A DNA stretch of 64,000 nucleotides from an uncultured Lachnospiraceae bacterium (GTDB lineage Bacteria; Bacillota; Clostridia; Lachnospirales; Lachnospiraceae). The position numbers and the translations under genes are program-made. The DNA is taken from positions 62,001-126,000 of the forward strand of contig CATOJY010000006.1 in the NCBI GenBank assembly GCA_951800685.1, given 5' to 3'. Below the pieces are notes generated by a model. That model did not search any database, was not told the origin of the DNA, and saw nothing but the letters and a program-made list of their open reading frames with translations. Below are positions 1 to 8,597 of the stretch, piece by piece. Within the stretch, counting starts at the first letter, position 1. The number at the start of each line of letters is the position of its first letter.

Positions 1-251
1 GGATGCAACATTAGATCTGTAATTTCTCCTGCTCTGCTGTATGCCGTAAGGTGGCTTTCCGCCTGACGTACATAACTTTCTATGATCTGGGAACGGTCAT
101 CTACGATCGTCTTCATACTTTCAATCGTATTAGCACGAATATTTCCAGTGATCGTCCTGCTCATGAAAATATACAGCATAGCAAATATAATGATCTGAAG
201 TGCCATGATGTAAGATGTAATTTTGTAAGCTACTTTCTTTTTCTGTCTCAT
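1..251 (-). CDS. Membrane sensor, chemoreceptor-like N-terminus (partial)
   Basis: Only the first 83 codons are inside the window; the gene runs off the left edge. The ATG at 251 follows an AAAGGTGTGG-type ribosome binding site and lies 33 bp after the ribulokinase stop, so the two are probably co-transcribed. The translation begins with a short basic stretch (RQKKK), then one hydrophobic segment at about residues 10-31. An extracytoplasmic helix follows, with the pattern DDRSQIIESYVRQAESHL near residues 50-67. That arrangement is typical of the first transmembrane helix and sensor domain of methyl-accepting chemotaxis proteins, but diguanylate cyclases and sensor kinases can start the same way. 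The signalling domain is not visible, so the class is inferred. Confidence 0.55.
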   Translation of the reverse strand, partial: MRQKKKVAYKITSYIMALQIIIFAMLYIFMSRTITGNIRANTIESMKTIVDDRSQIIESYVRQAESHLTAYSRAGEITDLMLH

Positions 252-284
252 CGCCCTGATAACCACACCTTTCTTTCCCTCTTA

Positions 285-1976
285 TTACCGCATCCGGCGC
301 ATTACTTCATTGCCGCCTGTTCCAAAATAGTCATGCAGCAATTTATATTCTTTATAAAGTCTATGATAAGCCTGTGTATTTTGGGGAATTGGTTCATATT
401 TTATCTCTCCTGTCTTTCCCATTGCCCGTGCGGCTTCCTTAACCGATGCATAACCACCTGCTGCCACCGCAGCGTAAACAGAAGCGCCAAAAGCTGATCC
501 TTGATCCGTGGATGCAGTCAAAATCGTTTTGCCCAGTACGTCAGCATAAATTTGCATCATAAAAGGATTTTTGCTTACGATACCACCACAGGCATAAAGC
601 TCCCTGACCATCACACCTCCTTTCTCAAATTCCTCAAAAATAGCACGCATTCCAAAAGCTGTTGCTTCCAAAAGTGCGCGGTAAATTTCCTCCGGCTTCG
701 TTCGCAGCGTAAGTCCCAATATCATACCAGATAACTTCGAATCTGCGAGACAAGATCTGTTGCCATTCCACCAATCTAATGCAATCAAACCGCTTTCTCC
801 AGATTTAAGTGCTGCCGCCTTTTCACAAAGCAGCATATGTACCGAAATACTTCGATCCAAAGCCTCCCTTTCATAGCTGCCCGGAACACAGTTTTGCACA
901 AACCATTCAAAAAGATCCCCTACGGCACTTTGCCCGGCCTCATAAGCATAAAATCCTGGAATTACTGCATTTTTAACACAACCGGAGATTCCCCTTATAT
1001 AAGATAACTTTTCTGAACAGAGCAGCATACAACAGGAAGTTCCAAGAATCATCAATGCCTGATCAGGACCATCTATTCCCACTGATGGTACTGCTACATG
1101 AGCGTCAATAAGAGACGCTGCCACCACAGTGCCCATTCTCAAGCCCAATTTACTGGCTGCTTCTTCTGTCAGTCTGCCTGCACATTCCCCTACTTGCACC
1201 TCTCTTCCTTTCAACTTCTCCTTCAAAGAAGAAAGAGATGGATGAAGCGCACAAAGAAAATCTTCAGAAGGATAACCATCCTCCTCATTCCAAAGGAGCT
1301 TATAACCTGCATGGCACATACAGCGGGTTATTTCTCCTGTCAGTAGGTAAACGAGATAGTCACTTACTTCCATGAAATTATCAGCCGCCTCATATACATC
1401 TGGCGCTTTCTCTACAATTTCCATAAGTTTTGGAAGCATCCACTCTGCATTTACCTTACCACCGCAGCGCATTATAAATTTTTCTTTCCGTTTATTAGCA
1501 AGTGCTGTGATCTGACCCGCTTGTGCCTGTGCACCATGATGCTTCCATAATTTCAACTGTGCGTGTGGATTTTCTCGAAACTGCTCTGTTTTGCAAAGTG
1601 GCTTCCCACTCTCCAAAAGAGGCAGAAAAGTGGAAGAAGTAGCATCAATTCCAATGCCAATCACGTTTTCTGCCTGGCAGTTAGATTTTTCTACTACTTC
1701 ACGAACTGTATGATACATAGCGTTTATATAATCGTCAATTTCCTGAAGCGCATAATCTGCTGGCAGCTCGGTACATCCTTCTTCCCCTCCCGATAAATCT
1801 GCACCATCTGATATTGACTTTGCTACTGAACGGAGAATTCCATGTGGATAAGAATAGACGCTTTCCGCTATTACGGAGCCGTCATTGACAGAAACCAAAA
1901 CTGCTCTCGCCGAGAGTGTACCATAATCCAATCCAATAACATATTTGTCTTCCGGTATTATGCCGCTATTCCCCAT
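285..1976 (-). CDS. araB: Ribulokinase (FGGY carbohydrate kinase)
   Basis: Phosphorylates a ketopentose, by family most likely L-ribulose, with ATP in the cytoplasm. The 563-residue length fits AraB. The N-terminal actin-like ATPase motif reads GLDYGTLSARAVLV, followed by GIGIDATSSTFLPL. The stretch NAVIPGFYAYEAGQSAVGD and the later ALDWWNGNR are AraB-like. The C-terminal FGGY signature region contains EATAFGMRAIFEEF and ELYACGGIVSKN. An upstream in-frame ATG at 1988 exists, but its codons overlap the GGAGG that sits 5 bases before the ATG at 1976, so 1976 is chosen. The gene lies between the AraM-type dehydrogenase and the sensor gene on the same strand. No L-arabinose isomerase or epimerase is next to it, so the exact substrate is inferred. 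Confidence 0.85.
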   Translation of the reverse strand: MGNSGIIPEDKYVIGLDYGTLSARAVLVSVNDGSVIAESVYSYPHGILRSVAKSISDGADLSGGEEGCTELPADYALQEIDDYINAMYHTVREVVEKSNCQAENVIGIGIDATSSTFLPLLESGKPLCKTEQFRENPHAQLKLWKHHGAQAQAGQITALANKRKEKFIMRCGGKVNAEWMLPKLMEIVEKAPDVYEAADNFMEVSDYLVYLLTGEITRCMCHAGYKLLWNEEDGYPSEDFLCALHPSLSSLKEKLKGREVQVGECAGRLTEEAASKLGLRMGTVVAASLIDAHVAVPSVGIDGPDQALMILGTSCCMLLCSEKLSYIRGISGCVKNAVIPGFYAYEAGQSAVGDLFEWFVQNCVPGSYEREALDRSISVHMLLCEKAAALKSGESGLIALDWWNGNRSCLADSKLSGMILGLTLRTKPEEIYRALLEATAFGMRAIFEEFEKGGVMVRELYACGGIVSKNPFMMQIYADVLGKTILTASTDQGSAFGASVYAAVAAGGYASVKEAARAMGKTGEIKYEPIPQNTQAYHRLYKEYKLLHDYFGTGGNEVMRRMR

Positions 1977-2086
1977 AATAACCTCCATATTCCTTCTCTG
2001 CGAACATTTCGTCCCTATGACCTATACCACTATTGATCACAGGGACATACATGATTAATCTAAAAAATCTCAATAAAGCAGCAATC

Positions 2087-3454
2087 CTATTCTTCACAAT
2101 ATTTCTTCACAAGCAGATCTGCTTCTTCCTCTAATTTGCCGATATCCCACATAAACTGCAGGATCGTATAACGGTCACGCAATTCTTTCCCATAGCGTAT
2201 GCTGTCATAAACATATTGACGTGAAATCCCCACATCTGCAGGAATCTTCGCGGCACCCATTTTTGCAAGAACATCAAAAATTTCAGATGCTTTTGGCGCT
2301 GTCTTTGCAAGTGTCTGAATCTCTTCCCATTTTTCTTCTATCACTTTAAGACGTTTGAATAATCCTTCCGGATCGTTCTTCTTAGACTTCTTCTCTAACG
2401 CAATGATACCATCTGCACCATCCCGATAGCAGCGGTGCATTTCTTTCTCCCACTCTTCCACGGAAAGGCGGTCTGAAATACCCTCACGGATTCTGACAAA
2501 ATCCGGTTTTTCCATTTCCGCCAATGCATTGTAGAGCTCCAACATTAATACTGTACCGATCCCCACTTTCGTACCATGTAATACCGCTGGAGTACCATCA
2601 AAAAGAAATTGCATTTCCCAATAATGAGATTGATGATGTTCCGCACCAGATGCCGGACGTGAATTTTCTGAAAAGTCCATCGCGATACCAGAAAGTACCA
2701 ATGCCTGTGTGAGCACTGAAACAGCCTCTCCATCATGGGATGCAAGACCCTTCGTACTTTCCATAGTCTGATCCACTGCTTTGCGCATGATCCCCGCAAT
2801 AGTATCACAATAATATTCATTATTTACGATATGGGAAAGCTTCCAGTCAAGCAGACAATTATATTTTCCAAGAATATCCGCCGCACCCGCCGCAAGCATT
2901 TTCACAGGCGCATTCGCCATAATCTCTGGATCACAGATCAGCGCCAGTGGTTCCTGTGCCGGAAAAGTAATTTTCATATTATGGAAAATCAAAGGCGCCA
3001 CGCCGCTTACAAGTCCATCCATAGAAGGCGCTGTTGCAATAAGCATAAAAGGCCTGCCTGTAATATAACTGAAATAACGGCCAAGATCATTGATCGTTCC
3101 TGTTCCCACAGAAATGATAATATCCGCTTCTTTCTCATTCGCCATCGCAATACTTCCAAGTGCCTGTTCATCTGCCGCCAGGTCACTATTCTCAGGACTC
3201 TTTAATATATGAGAAGTATAATGGATTCCTGCTTCCCGGAGAACTTCTTCTGACTGCTTTCCAGCAATTCCATATGTATGTGTATCGGAAATCAAATAGG
3301 GCCTTTTATATCCTAACTGTTCCAAAAGCGCTGGAAGTCTTCTAATAGCATCTGATTCAAAGATATAATGCGCAAACAACGATCTGTGTGTCCGTCCACA
3401 GTTACAAGTAAAACTGCAATTTAAATAGGGTTCTATAGATTGACTATGTATCAT
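2087..3454 (-). CDS. araM: sn-Glycerol-1-phosphate dehydrogenase, AraM/EgsA family
   Basis: NAD(P)H-dependent reduction of dihydroxyacetone phosphate to sn-glycerol-1-phosphate is the known activity of this metal-dependent dehydrogenase family. The protein has 455 residues with a Rossmann-like nucleotide-binding half. There GTGTINDLGRYFSY and APSMDGLVSGVAPL match the NAD- and substrate-binding loops of AraM/EgsA. The second half carries metal-ligand histidines in EHHQSHYWEM and HGTKVGIG. AraM sits in an arabinose operon in Bacillus subtilis, and here it precedes a ribulokinase by 110 bp, which supports a pentose or polyol-phosphate role. The gene starts at ATG 3454 behind AGAGGAATCGAG. A good sigma-A promoter lies about 70 bp upstream. 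Confidence 0.85.
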   Translation of the reverse strand: MIHSQSIEPYLNCSFTCNCGRTHRSLFAHYIFESDAIRRLPALLEQLGYKRPYLISDTHTYGIAGKQSEEVLREAGIHYTSHILKSPENSDLAADEQALGSIAMANEKEADIIISVGTGTINDLGRYFSYITGRPFMLIATAPSMDGLVSGVAPLIFHNMKITFPAQEPLALICDPEIMANAPVKMLAAGAADILGKYNCLLDWKLSHIVNNEYYCDTIAGIMRKAVDQTMESTKGLASHDGEAVSVLTQALVLSGIAMDFSENSRPASGAEHHQSHYWEMQFLFDGTPAVLHGTKVGIGTVLMLELYNALAEMEKPDFVRIREGISDRLSVEEWEKEMHRCYRDGADGIIALEKKSKKNDPEGLFKRLKVIEEKWEEIQTLAKTAPKASEIFDVLAKMGAAKIPADVGISRQYVYDSIRYGKELRDRYTILQFMWDIGKLEEEADLLVKKYCEE

Positions 3455-3520
3455 AACTTCTCGATTCCTCTCTTTTTTACAGTCATTTTGTCAAATAAAA
3501 AACTATAATATTCCTTTTCT

Positions 3521-3549
3521 ATTATACCCGTCACTATTGGAATATTCAA
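3521..3549 (-). promoter_or_regulatory. Promoter of araM-araB operon
   Basis: On the minus strand a -35 TTGAAT (3544-3549) is separated by exactly 17 bases from a perfect -10 TATAAT (3521-3526). It lies about 70 bp upstream of the araM start codon and is the only strong sigma-A-type match in this gap. Confidence 0.7.
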
Positions 3550-3613
3550 CTTATAAATCCGAATCCATTTTTAATAAATATCCTCATTCATCCAATCTAC
3601 TTTTTCGAAAAAG

Positions 3614-3650
3614 AAAAAAGCTATAAATCCAAAATATTTGAATTTACAGC
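3614..3650 (-). terminator. Terminator after tRNA-Arg
   Basis: Just downstream of the tRNA an 11-bp stem with G-U wobbles (3640-3650 with 3620-3630) closes a 9-base loop. On the minus strand it is followed by a run of six U (3614-3619). It is a standard intrinsic terminator and separates the tRNA transcript from araM. Confidence 0.8.
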
Positions 3651-3657
3651 TTTTCGA

Positions 3658-3729
3658 CGTTCCCTGCGAGAATCGAACTCACAACTGGGGCTTAGGAGGC
3701 TCCTGTTATATCCATTTAACTAAGGGAAC
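3658..3729 (-). tRNA. tRNA-Arg (anticodon CCU)
   Basis: A full cloverleaf can be drawn. The acceptor stem GTTCCCT pairs with AGGGAAC, followed by discriminator G. The D stem is GTTA/TAAC with loop AATGGATA. The anticodon loop CTCCTAA has anticodon CCU, which reads AGG. The T arm is GTGAG-TTCGATT-CTCGC with one G-U pair. CCA is not encoded. The anticodon stem GGAGC/GCCCC holds an A-C opposition at its third pair (positions 29-41), which is unusual. The gene has its own promoter and terminator. Confidence 0.93.
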
Positions 3730-3748
3730 TGATTCTGCTACCATAAGT

Positions 3749-3777
3749 ATTATACAGAAAACCTCACAATTTTGCAA
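3749..3777 (-). promoter_or_regulatory. Promoter of tRNA-Arg
   Basis: On the minus strand -35 TTGCAA (3772-3777), a 17-base spacer and -10 TATAAT (3749-3754) lie about 20 bp before the tRNA. The -35 directly abuts the stop codon of the upstream DUF3881 gene. Confidence 0.75.
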
Positions 3778-4662
3778 CTACTCCGTAGGATAATTTATAA
3801 ATCCCTGCATCCAAATGACTCCCTTAAACCGTCTCCCAATCTGAGGTTCTCCATATAGATCCCCTTTGTTAATGCAGATATCAAACTCCAGATCATTACA
3901 ACTTAAATGCATCACGTATATCTCTTCTTTAGTCATTCTGTTCGTTCTCAGACAGACATCAAGAATTTCACCCATTACAGAATACTGATCACATTCTACG
4001 CCATATGGCATAAAATAAGTATCCACCAGAGTAAATACATCTTCTGTCAATATTTTTTTGGAAATGGATGTATAGGTATCCATATCCTCAAGTGTCAGAG
4101 TTTCAATGGCACTTTCATCACCCTTTCTGGCAGCAGCAATCAATTGATTCCTATTCATGGATGCCTTCTCGATTTTTTGCTTTTGTCTTTCATTCTTACT
4201 GATCGGAAGCAGAATCCTTCCATTTACTGATAATCCCGACAATGTGAGAGTCGTTCCTCGGATCGGAAGCACATTTGTATGCTGTGCCTTTACATAAGGA
4301 ACAATATTCTGCAAATAAAAGATAAGACTTACTCCCACCTTGATATCGTCGCAGATACCAGCATAAGATTCTTTGTCCGCATGACGTTCAACAGATATAT
4401 CTTCACAGGAGCTTATTCCCGTGCCTCTCAAGTAAGGATAAAAATAATCATAAGTAAATTTGTCTTCTGCATCAAATTCACCACATACTGCAATTCCCAG
4501 ACCTACGGCAAAATCTTCACAAAACTCTGCAAGTATGGTTTCTTTACTATTAGACGTATAAGCTCTATGAGATGAATTCAATATAATATCTGTAATCAAT
4601 TTCTGTTGTTCCCGCCTATCAGTCAACTGGCTAAAACCAATGGCCCGCATAAATTTATGCAA
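3778..4662 (-). CDS. Conserved hypothetical protein, DUF3881-like
   Basis: Function unknown. The 294-residue soluble protein starts HKFMRAIGFSQL and contains ISSCEDISVERHADKESYAG and the hydrophobic-acidic stretch LTLEDMDTYTSISKKIL. From memory it resembles the DUF3881 family of Lachnospiraceae, which has no assigned role. There is no signal peptide, no transmembrane segment and no recognisable catalytic motif. Translation most likely begins at a TTG (4662), because GGAGG stands 9 bases before it, while the next ATG (4650) is 21 bases away. It follows serS by about 40 bp on the same strand and is probably the last gene of the parA-parB-DUF4446-serS transcript. Its constant company is the only functional hint. 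Confidence 0.7.
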   Translation of the reverse strand: MHKFMRAIGFSQLTDRREQQKLITDIILNSSHRAYTSNSKETILAEFCEDFAVGLGIAVCGEFDAEDKFTYDYFYPYLRGTGISSCEDISVERHADKESYAGICDDIKVGVSLIFYLQNIVPYVKAQHTNVLPIRGTTLTLSGLSVNGRILLPISKNERQKQKIEKASMNRNQLIAAARKGDESAIETLTLEDMDTYTSISKKILTEDVFTLVDTYFMPYGVECDQYSVMGEILDVCLRTNRMTKEEIYVMHLSCNDLEFDICINKGDLYGEPQIGRRFKGVIWMQGFINYPTE

Positions 4663-4703
4663 AAATTTTCACCTCCTATTTTCGAATATATGTTCTATAT
4701 CAA

Positions 4704-5981
4704 TTATCTGATTTCTGTCATTCCACCCATATACGGACGAAGTACTTCCGGAATACGGACAGAGCCATCAGCCTGTAAATTATTCTCCAGAAAAGCAATC
4801 AACATTCTCGGAGGAGCTACTACCGTATTATTTAAAGTATGTGCAAAATATTTTCCATCCTTACTGTTAATACGGATCCGCAATCTTCTTGCCTGCGCAT
4901 CTCCTAAATTGGAACAACTTCCAACTTCAAAATACTTTTGCTGTCTTGGAGACCATGCCTCTACATCATAAGATTTTACTTTCAGATCTGCCAGATCACC
5001 AGAACAACATTCGATTGTCCTTACAGGAATATCCATACTACGGAACAAATCAACTGTATTTTGCCACAATTTTTCAAACCACATGGGAGATTCTTCGGGT
5101 TTACATACAACGATCATTTCCTGCTTTTCGAATTGATGGATACGGTATACCCCTCTTTCTTCGATACCGTGAGCGCCTTTTTCTTTGCGGAAACAAGGAG
5201 AATAGCTCGTCAAAGTATGAGGCAGTTCCTCTTCTGGAATGATCGTATCAATAAATTTGCCAATCATAGAATGCTCAGAAGTTCCAATCAGATACAGATC
5301 TTCTCCTTCAATCTTGTACATCATGGCATCCATTTCAGCAAAACTCATAACACCATCCACAACTGCGCTTCTAATCATAAAAGGAGGAATACAATAAGTA
5401 AATCCTCTCTCAATCATAAAATCTCTTGCATAGGAAATAACAGCAGAATGTAATCTTGCTATATTACCCATCAGATAATAAAAACCATTTCCTGCCACAC
5501 GACCCGCAGCATCCATATCAATTCCGTGAAATCTTTCCATGATTTCTGTATGGTAAGGAATTTCAAAATCAGGTATGATCGGCTCACCATATTTCTGTAT
5601 TTCAACGTTTTCAGAATCATCTTTACCAATCGGAACTGTAGGATCTATGATGTTAGGAATCGTCATCATATTCTTTTTAATTTTATCACGGAGTTCGTTT
5701 TCTTTTCCTTCTAATTCTACAAGCCGGGCTGCATTAGCAGCCACTTCTGCTTTTTTAGCTTCTGCCTCTTCTTTTTTTCCTTGTCCCATCAACGCGCCGA
5801 TTTCTTTGGAAATCTTATTTCGATTGGCACGAATTTCATCCGCCTCTTGTTGTACCTTTCTAACCTCTACATCTAATGCAATTACTTCGTCTACAAGTAC
5901 AAATTTACTGTCCTGAAATTTTTTCTTAATATTTTCTTTAACAGCATCAGGATTTTCTCTTAAAAATTTAATATCGATCAT
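4704..5981 (-). CDS. serS: Seryl-tRNA synthetase
   Basis: Charges tRNA-Ser (and tRNA-Sec where present) with serine in the cytoplasm; class II synthetase. The 425-residue protein begins IDIKFLRENPDAVKENIKKK. A long coiled-coil arm of about residues 25-105 (AEAKKAEVAANAARLVELEG) binds the tRNA variable arm. The catalytic core has the TSE of the TxE motif (LIGTSEHSMIG), motif 2 (CFRKEKGAHGIEERGVYRIH) and motif 3 near APPRMLIAFLEN. Motif 2 and the GSCSNLGDAQARR segment differ from the usual RSEAG...DTRG and SSCSNxxDFQARR. A GGAGG serves either ATG 5987 or ATG 5981; 5981 gives the usual N-terminus. It lies 36 bp after DUF4446, and no T-box is visible in front of it. Confidence 0.95.
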   Translation of the reverse strand: MIDIKFLRENPDAVKENIKKKFQDSKFVLVDEVIALDVEVRKVQQEADEIRANRNKISKEIGALMGQGKKEEAEAKKAEVAANAARLVELEGKENELRDKIKKNMMTIPNIIDPTVPIGKDDSENVEIQKYGEPIIPDFEIPYHTEIMERFHGIDMDAAGRVAGNGFYYLMGNIARLHSAVISYARDFMIERGFTYCIPPFMIRSAVVDGVMSFAEMDAMMYKIEGEDLYLIGTSEHSMIGKFIDTIIPEEELPHTLTSYSPCFRKEKGAHGIEERGVYRIHQFEKQEMIVVCKPEESPMWFEKLWQNTVDLFRSMDIPVRTIECCSGDLADLKVKSYDVEAWSPRQQKYFEVGSCSNLGDAQARRLRIRINSKDGKYFAHTLNNTVVAPPRMLIAFLENNLQADGSVRIPEVLRPYMGGMTEIR

Positions 5982-6017
5982 AATCATGTTCCTCCATCTG
6001 AATTAGTTTTATTCATC

Positions 6018-6527
6018 TCAAATATCCATTGCAATATTTAAAGCTTCTCTCTCTTCATTACCTAAAGAAATATCACACATTCCGTTTTTAATTTCTTTTG
6101 TATATGAGTAACAACCATCTGCACCATGGACACAATTAAGAATAAATCCATTATCATTTTCGTCTAAAAGCGCAAGTGAAAAACTTAACTGTCCACCCAT
6201 TTGATTAAAAGCATCGTATTTTACAATACCAACTTTCTGGAAAGTGCTTGTAAGTTTCTTATACAAAGTACGGATATCATTTCTGTTTTTTTCTTCTGCA
6301 ACTTTGATAAACTTATTATCTTCATATAATCCTATAATATCTTTCTCCAGACTTTTCGCATTTTTACCTGACATAAATTTTGCATATTTCTTGGATAATT
6401 TTTTAAATTTTACTGCTTGTATAATCACCACTATTATTAGTATAAGAATAAGAACATATGCAACAATAAATAAATAAGTCAGATCAAAACCGTCCAGTCC
6501 TATCTCTTTCAGTAAATTATAGTTCAT
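6018..6527 (-). CDS. DUF4446 family membrane protein
   Basis: Function unknown. The protein has 169 residues. One strongly hydrophobic helix (about residues 18-39, LFIVAYVLILILIIVVIIQA) is followed by a basic, coiled-coil-prone stretch (KFKKLSKKYAKFM). A C-terminal globular domain contains VGIVKYDAFNQMGGQLSFSL and LDENDNGFIL. This is the DUF4446 signature, and the family is habitually found directly downstream of parB in Clostridia. Here it is 19 bp from parB and 36 bp from serS. A membrane-anchored partner of chromosome segregation or the cell envelope is possible but not shown. The start at 6527 has AAAGG 9 bases upstream. Confidence 0.85.
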   Translation of the reverse strand: MNYNLLKEIGLDGFDLTYLFIVAYVLILILIIVVIIQAVKFKKLSKKYAKFMSGKNAKSLEKDIIGLYEDNKFIKVAEEKNRNDIRTLYKKLTSTFQKVGIVKYDAFNQMGGQLSFSLALLDENDNGFILNCVHGADGCYSYTKEIKNGMCDISLGNEEREALNIAMDI

Positions 6528-6546
6528 CTGTCTGTACCTTTCCTAT

Positions 6547-7449
6547 TCAGGATCTGGATAATAATTCAATAATTTGATCCAGATCATCGTGGTTGTAAAA
6601 TTCTATCTCAACTTTACCGGAACCATTTCCTTTAGAAGTAATTTCAACTTTTGTACCAAGAGACTGTTTTAATTTTTCTTCTATATCCTGATATATAATA
6701 TCCAGACTTTTATCTTCCTGATTTTCCTTTTTAGGCTTTTCCGGTTTATTTAAATTTTTAACAAGCTTTTCTACATCCCGGACACTTAATTTTTCATCAA
6801 ATATCTTCTGGGCGATCGTATACTGTTGTTCAGGATCTTCAATAGAAATCAATGCTCTGGCATGTCCAGTAGACAACATATCATCTATGATCATCTGCTG
6901 TACTTCGTCACATAATTTGAGAAGACGCATGGAATTAGTAACAGCAGTTCTGCTCTTAGACACTCTTTCTGCAACTTCGTCCTGCTTCAGATTGAATTCC
7001 GTGAGAAGTCTTTTATATGCCTGTGCTTCTTCAATTGGATTTAAGTCTTCTCTCTGAATATTTTCAATTAAAGAAATCTCTACAATTTCCTGATCTGTGT
7101 AATCTCTAATAATAACAGGAACTTCTTTCAGCCCAGCTAATTTAGCTGCCCGCCACCGACGTTCTCCTGCTATGATTTCATAGTGTGTTTTTCGGTCTTG
7201 AACCAAAATAGGTTGTAAAAGTCCAAATTGCTTAATGGAATCTGCTAGTTCTTGTAAGGCATCTTCATCAAAATTTTTTCTAGGCTGTTCTCTATTTGGT
7301 TCAACCTGCGTAATTTTGACAATTGTTTCAGACCCTTTATTTTCTTCTTTCTTTATTTCTGTTGTTTCAGAAACAGGCTTTGTATTTCCAGACATAGGAA
7401 TTAATAAATCTAATCCTTTTCCTAACCCCCTTGCTCCTTTTGCTGCCAT
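6547..7449 (-). CDS. parB: Chromosome-partitioning protein ParB
   Basis: CTP-dependent DNA clamp that loads at parS sites and spreads to organise the origin region. The 300-residue protein starts with the basic, ParA-stimulating tail (AAKGARGLGKGLDLLIP). The ParB/Srx domain follows, with the nucleotide-binding boxes EIIAGERRWRAAKLAGL and ENIQREDLNPIEEAQAYKRL. A helix-turn-helix is present (LKQDEVAERVSKSRTAVTNS), and a C-terminal dimerisation tail ends near IIELLSRS. It starts 2 bp after the parA stop, so the two are translationally coupled. Two perfect parS sites lie about 1.1 kb away. Confidence 0.95.
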   Translation of the reverse strand: MAAKGARGLGKGLDLLIPMSGNTKPVSETTEIKKEENKGSETIVKITQVEPNREQPRKNFDEDALQELADSIKQFGLLQPILVQDRKTHYEIIAGERRWRAAKLAGLKEVPVIIRDYTDQEIVEISLIENIQREDLNPIEEAQAYKRLLTEFNLKQDEVAERVSKSRTAVTNSMRLLKLCDEVQQMIIDDMLSTGHARALISIEDPEQQYTIAQKIFDEKLSVRDVEKLVKNLNKPEKPKKENQEDKSLDIIYQDIEEKLKQSLGTKVEITSKGNGSGKVEIEFYNHDDLDQIIELLSRS

Positions 7450-7451
7450 AC

Positions 7452-8219
7452 CTATACATCCTTTCTATTAATTACCTCATCCGCCAACAACATATATGCT
7501 TCCGCCCCAGCTGATTTTGGATCATATATATTAATTGGTTTTCCATAACTAGGCGCTTCCGCTAATCTAATGTTACGAGGTATCACAGTTTTATATACAT
7601 TTTGCTTTAAATGATTTTTCACATTTTCTACTACTTGCATGGAAAGATTTGTTCTGGAATCGTACATAGTAAATACGACTCCTTCCATATCTAATTCAGG
7701 ATTCAATCTTTCCTTAACCAGATTGACAGTATGGATCAACTGACTTAAACCTTCTAGCGCATAATATTCACATTGGATCGGAACAAGTACTGTATCAGCT
7801 GTCGTCATAGAGTTGATTGTAAGAAGATTCAGAGAAGGAGGACAATCAATAATAATAAAATCATATACATCCTTAACCCAATCAACTTCATTTTTTAATA
7901 TGTATTCCTTCTTATCAATACCAATTAATTCAATTTCGGCTGCAGCTAAATTTACATTGGATGGAATAACAGAGACATTAGGAATAACATCATTAATAAT
8001 ACATTCATTAATAGAACATTCTCCTAAGATCAATTCATAAATTGTATTATCTAAATCATTTTTTTCAATACCAAATCCACTAGTTGTATTTCCCTGTGGA
8101 TCTGTATCAATTACCAGTACTTTCTTTTCCTTTGCTGCCAAAGATGCTGCCAGGTTAATTGAAGTTGTTGTTTTACCAACTCCCCCTTTTTGATTTGCAA
8201 TTGCAATTGTTCTTCCCAT
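7452..8219 (-). CDS. parA: Chromosome-partitioning ATPase ParA (Soj)
   Basis: Walker-type ATPase that dimerises on DNA with ATP and is switched off by ParB, driving origin segregation and modulating DnaA. The protein has 255 residues. The deviant Walker A motif NQKGGVGKTTTSINLAASLA includes the signature lysine. Walker A' is VIDTDPQGN and Walker B is FIIIDCPPSLN. The length equals the chromosomal Soj class rather than longer plasmid ParAs with an N-terminal HTH. It is first in the parA-parB-DUF4446-serS-DUF3881 run. The start at 8219 has GTAGAGGG upstream. Confidence 0.95.
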   Translation of the reverse strand: MGRTIAIANQKGGVGKTTTSINLAASLAAKEKKVLVIDTDPQGNTTSGFGIEKNDLDNTIYELILGECSINECIINDVIPNVSVIPSNVNLAAAEIELIGIDKKEYILKNEVDWVKDVYDFIIIDCPPSLNLLTINSMTTADTVLVPIQCEYYALEGLSQLIHTVNLVKERLNPELDMEGVVFTMYDSRTNLSMQVVENVKNHLKQNVYKTVIPRNIRLAEAPSYGKPINIYDPKSAGAEAYMLLADEVINRKDV

Positions 8220-8549
8220 ACTAATTTTTACCCTCTACCTTTCGTTTTGTACTTTCACAAAACGTTTTCTTCCTAAGTTAACAATAATTATATAATTATG
8301 ATTTTTCTGTCCGCTTTCGATTATAACACTAAACAGTACTATAATCCATAATAAATTTGAATAATAATTTTCCAAATCTATGTAAGGTTATATACATTCG
8401 TACACCCTTTTTCCTATTCTATATTTTAATTAATTATATATAAATAAATAATTTTTTCGTCAAAATGACTATAAATCTATGTTTCACGGCAATATCTATT
8501 TATTATACAAATATGTTTCACGACCTCGTTTACAATATATAGATTTAAT

Positions 8550-8565
8550 TGTTTCACGTGAAACA
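8550..8565. promoter_or_regulatory. parS site 1
   Basis: The 16-bp palindrome TGTTTCACGTGAAACA is a perfect match to the ParB loading site parS. It lies about 330 bp upstream of parA and about 10 kb from oriC, as usual in Firmicutes. Confidence 0.93.
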
Positions 8566-8597
8566 TTATCTTGTGTCCATAATCCAAATATAGGAAA

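Noticed and set aside
51-497. Plus-strand frame of 148 codons at the left end
   Set aside because: It overlaps the sensor gene and the 3' end of the ribulokinase on the other strand, both of which have family motifs.
5982-6017. T-box in front of serS
   Set aside because: The gap to the upstream gene is only 36 bp and has no AAGGTGGxACC core; serS appears to be read from the parA transcript.
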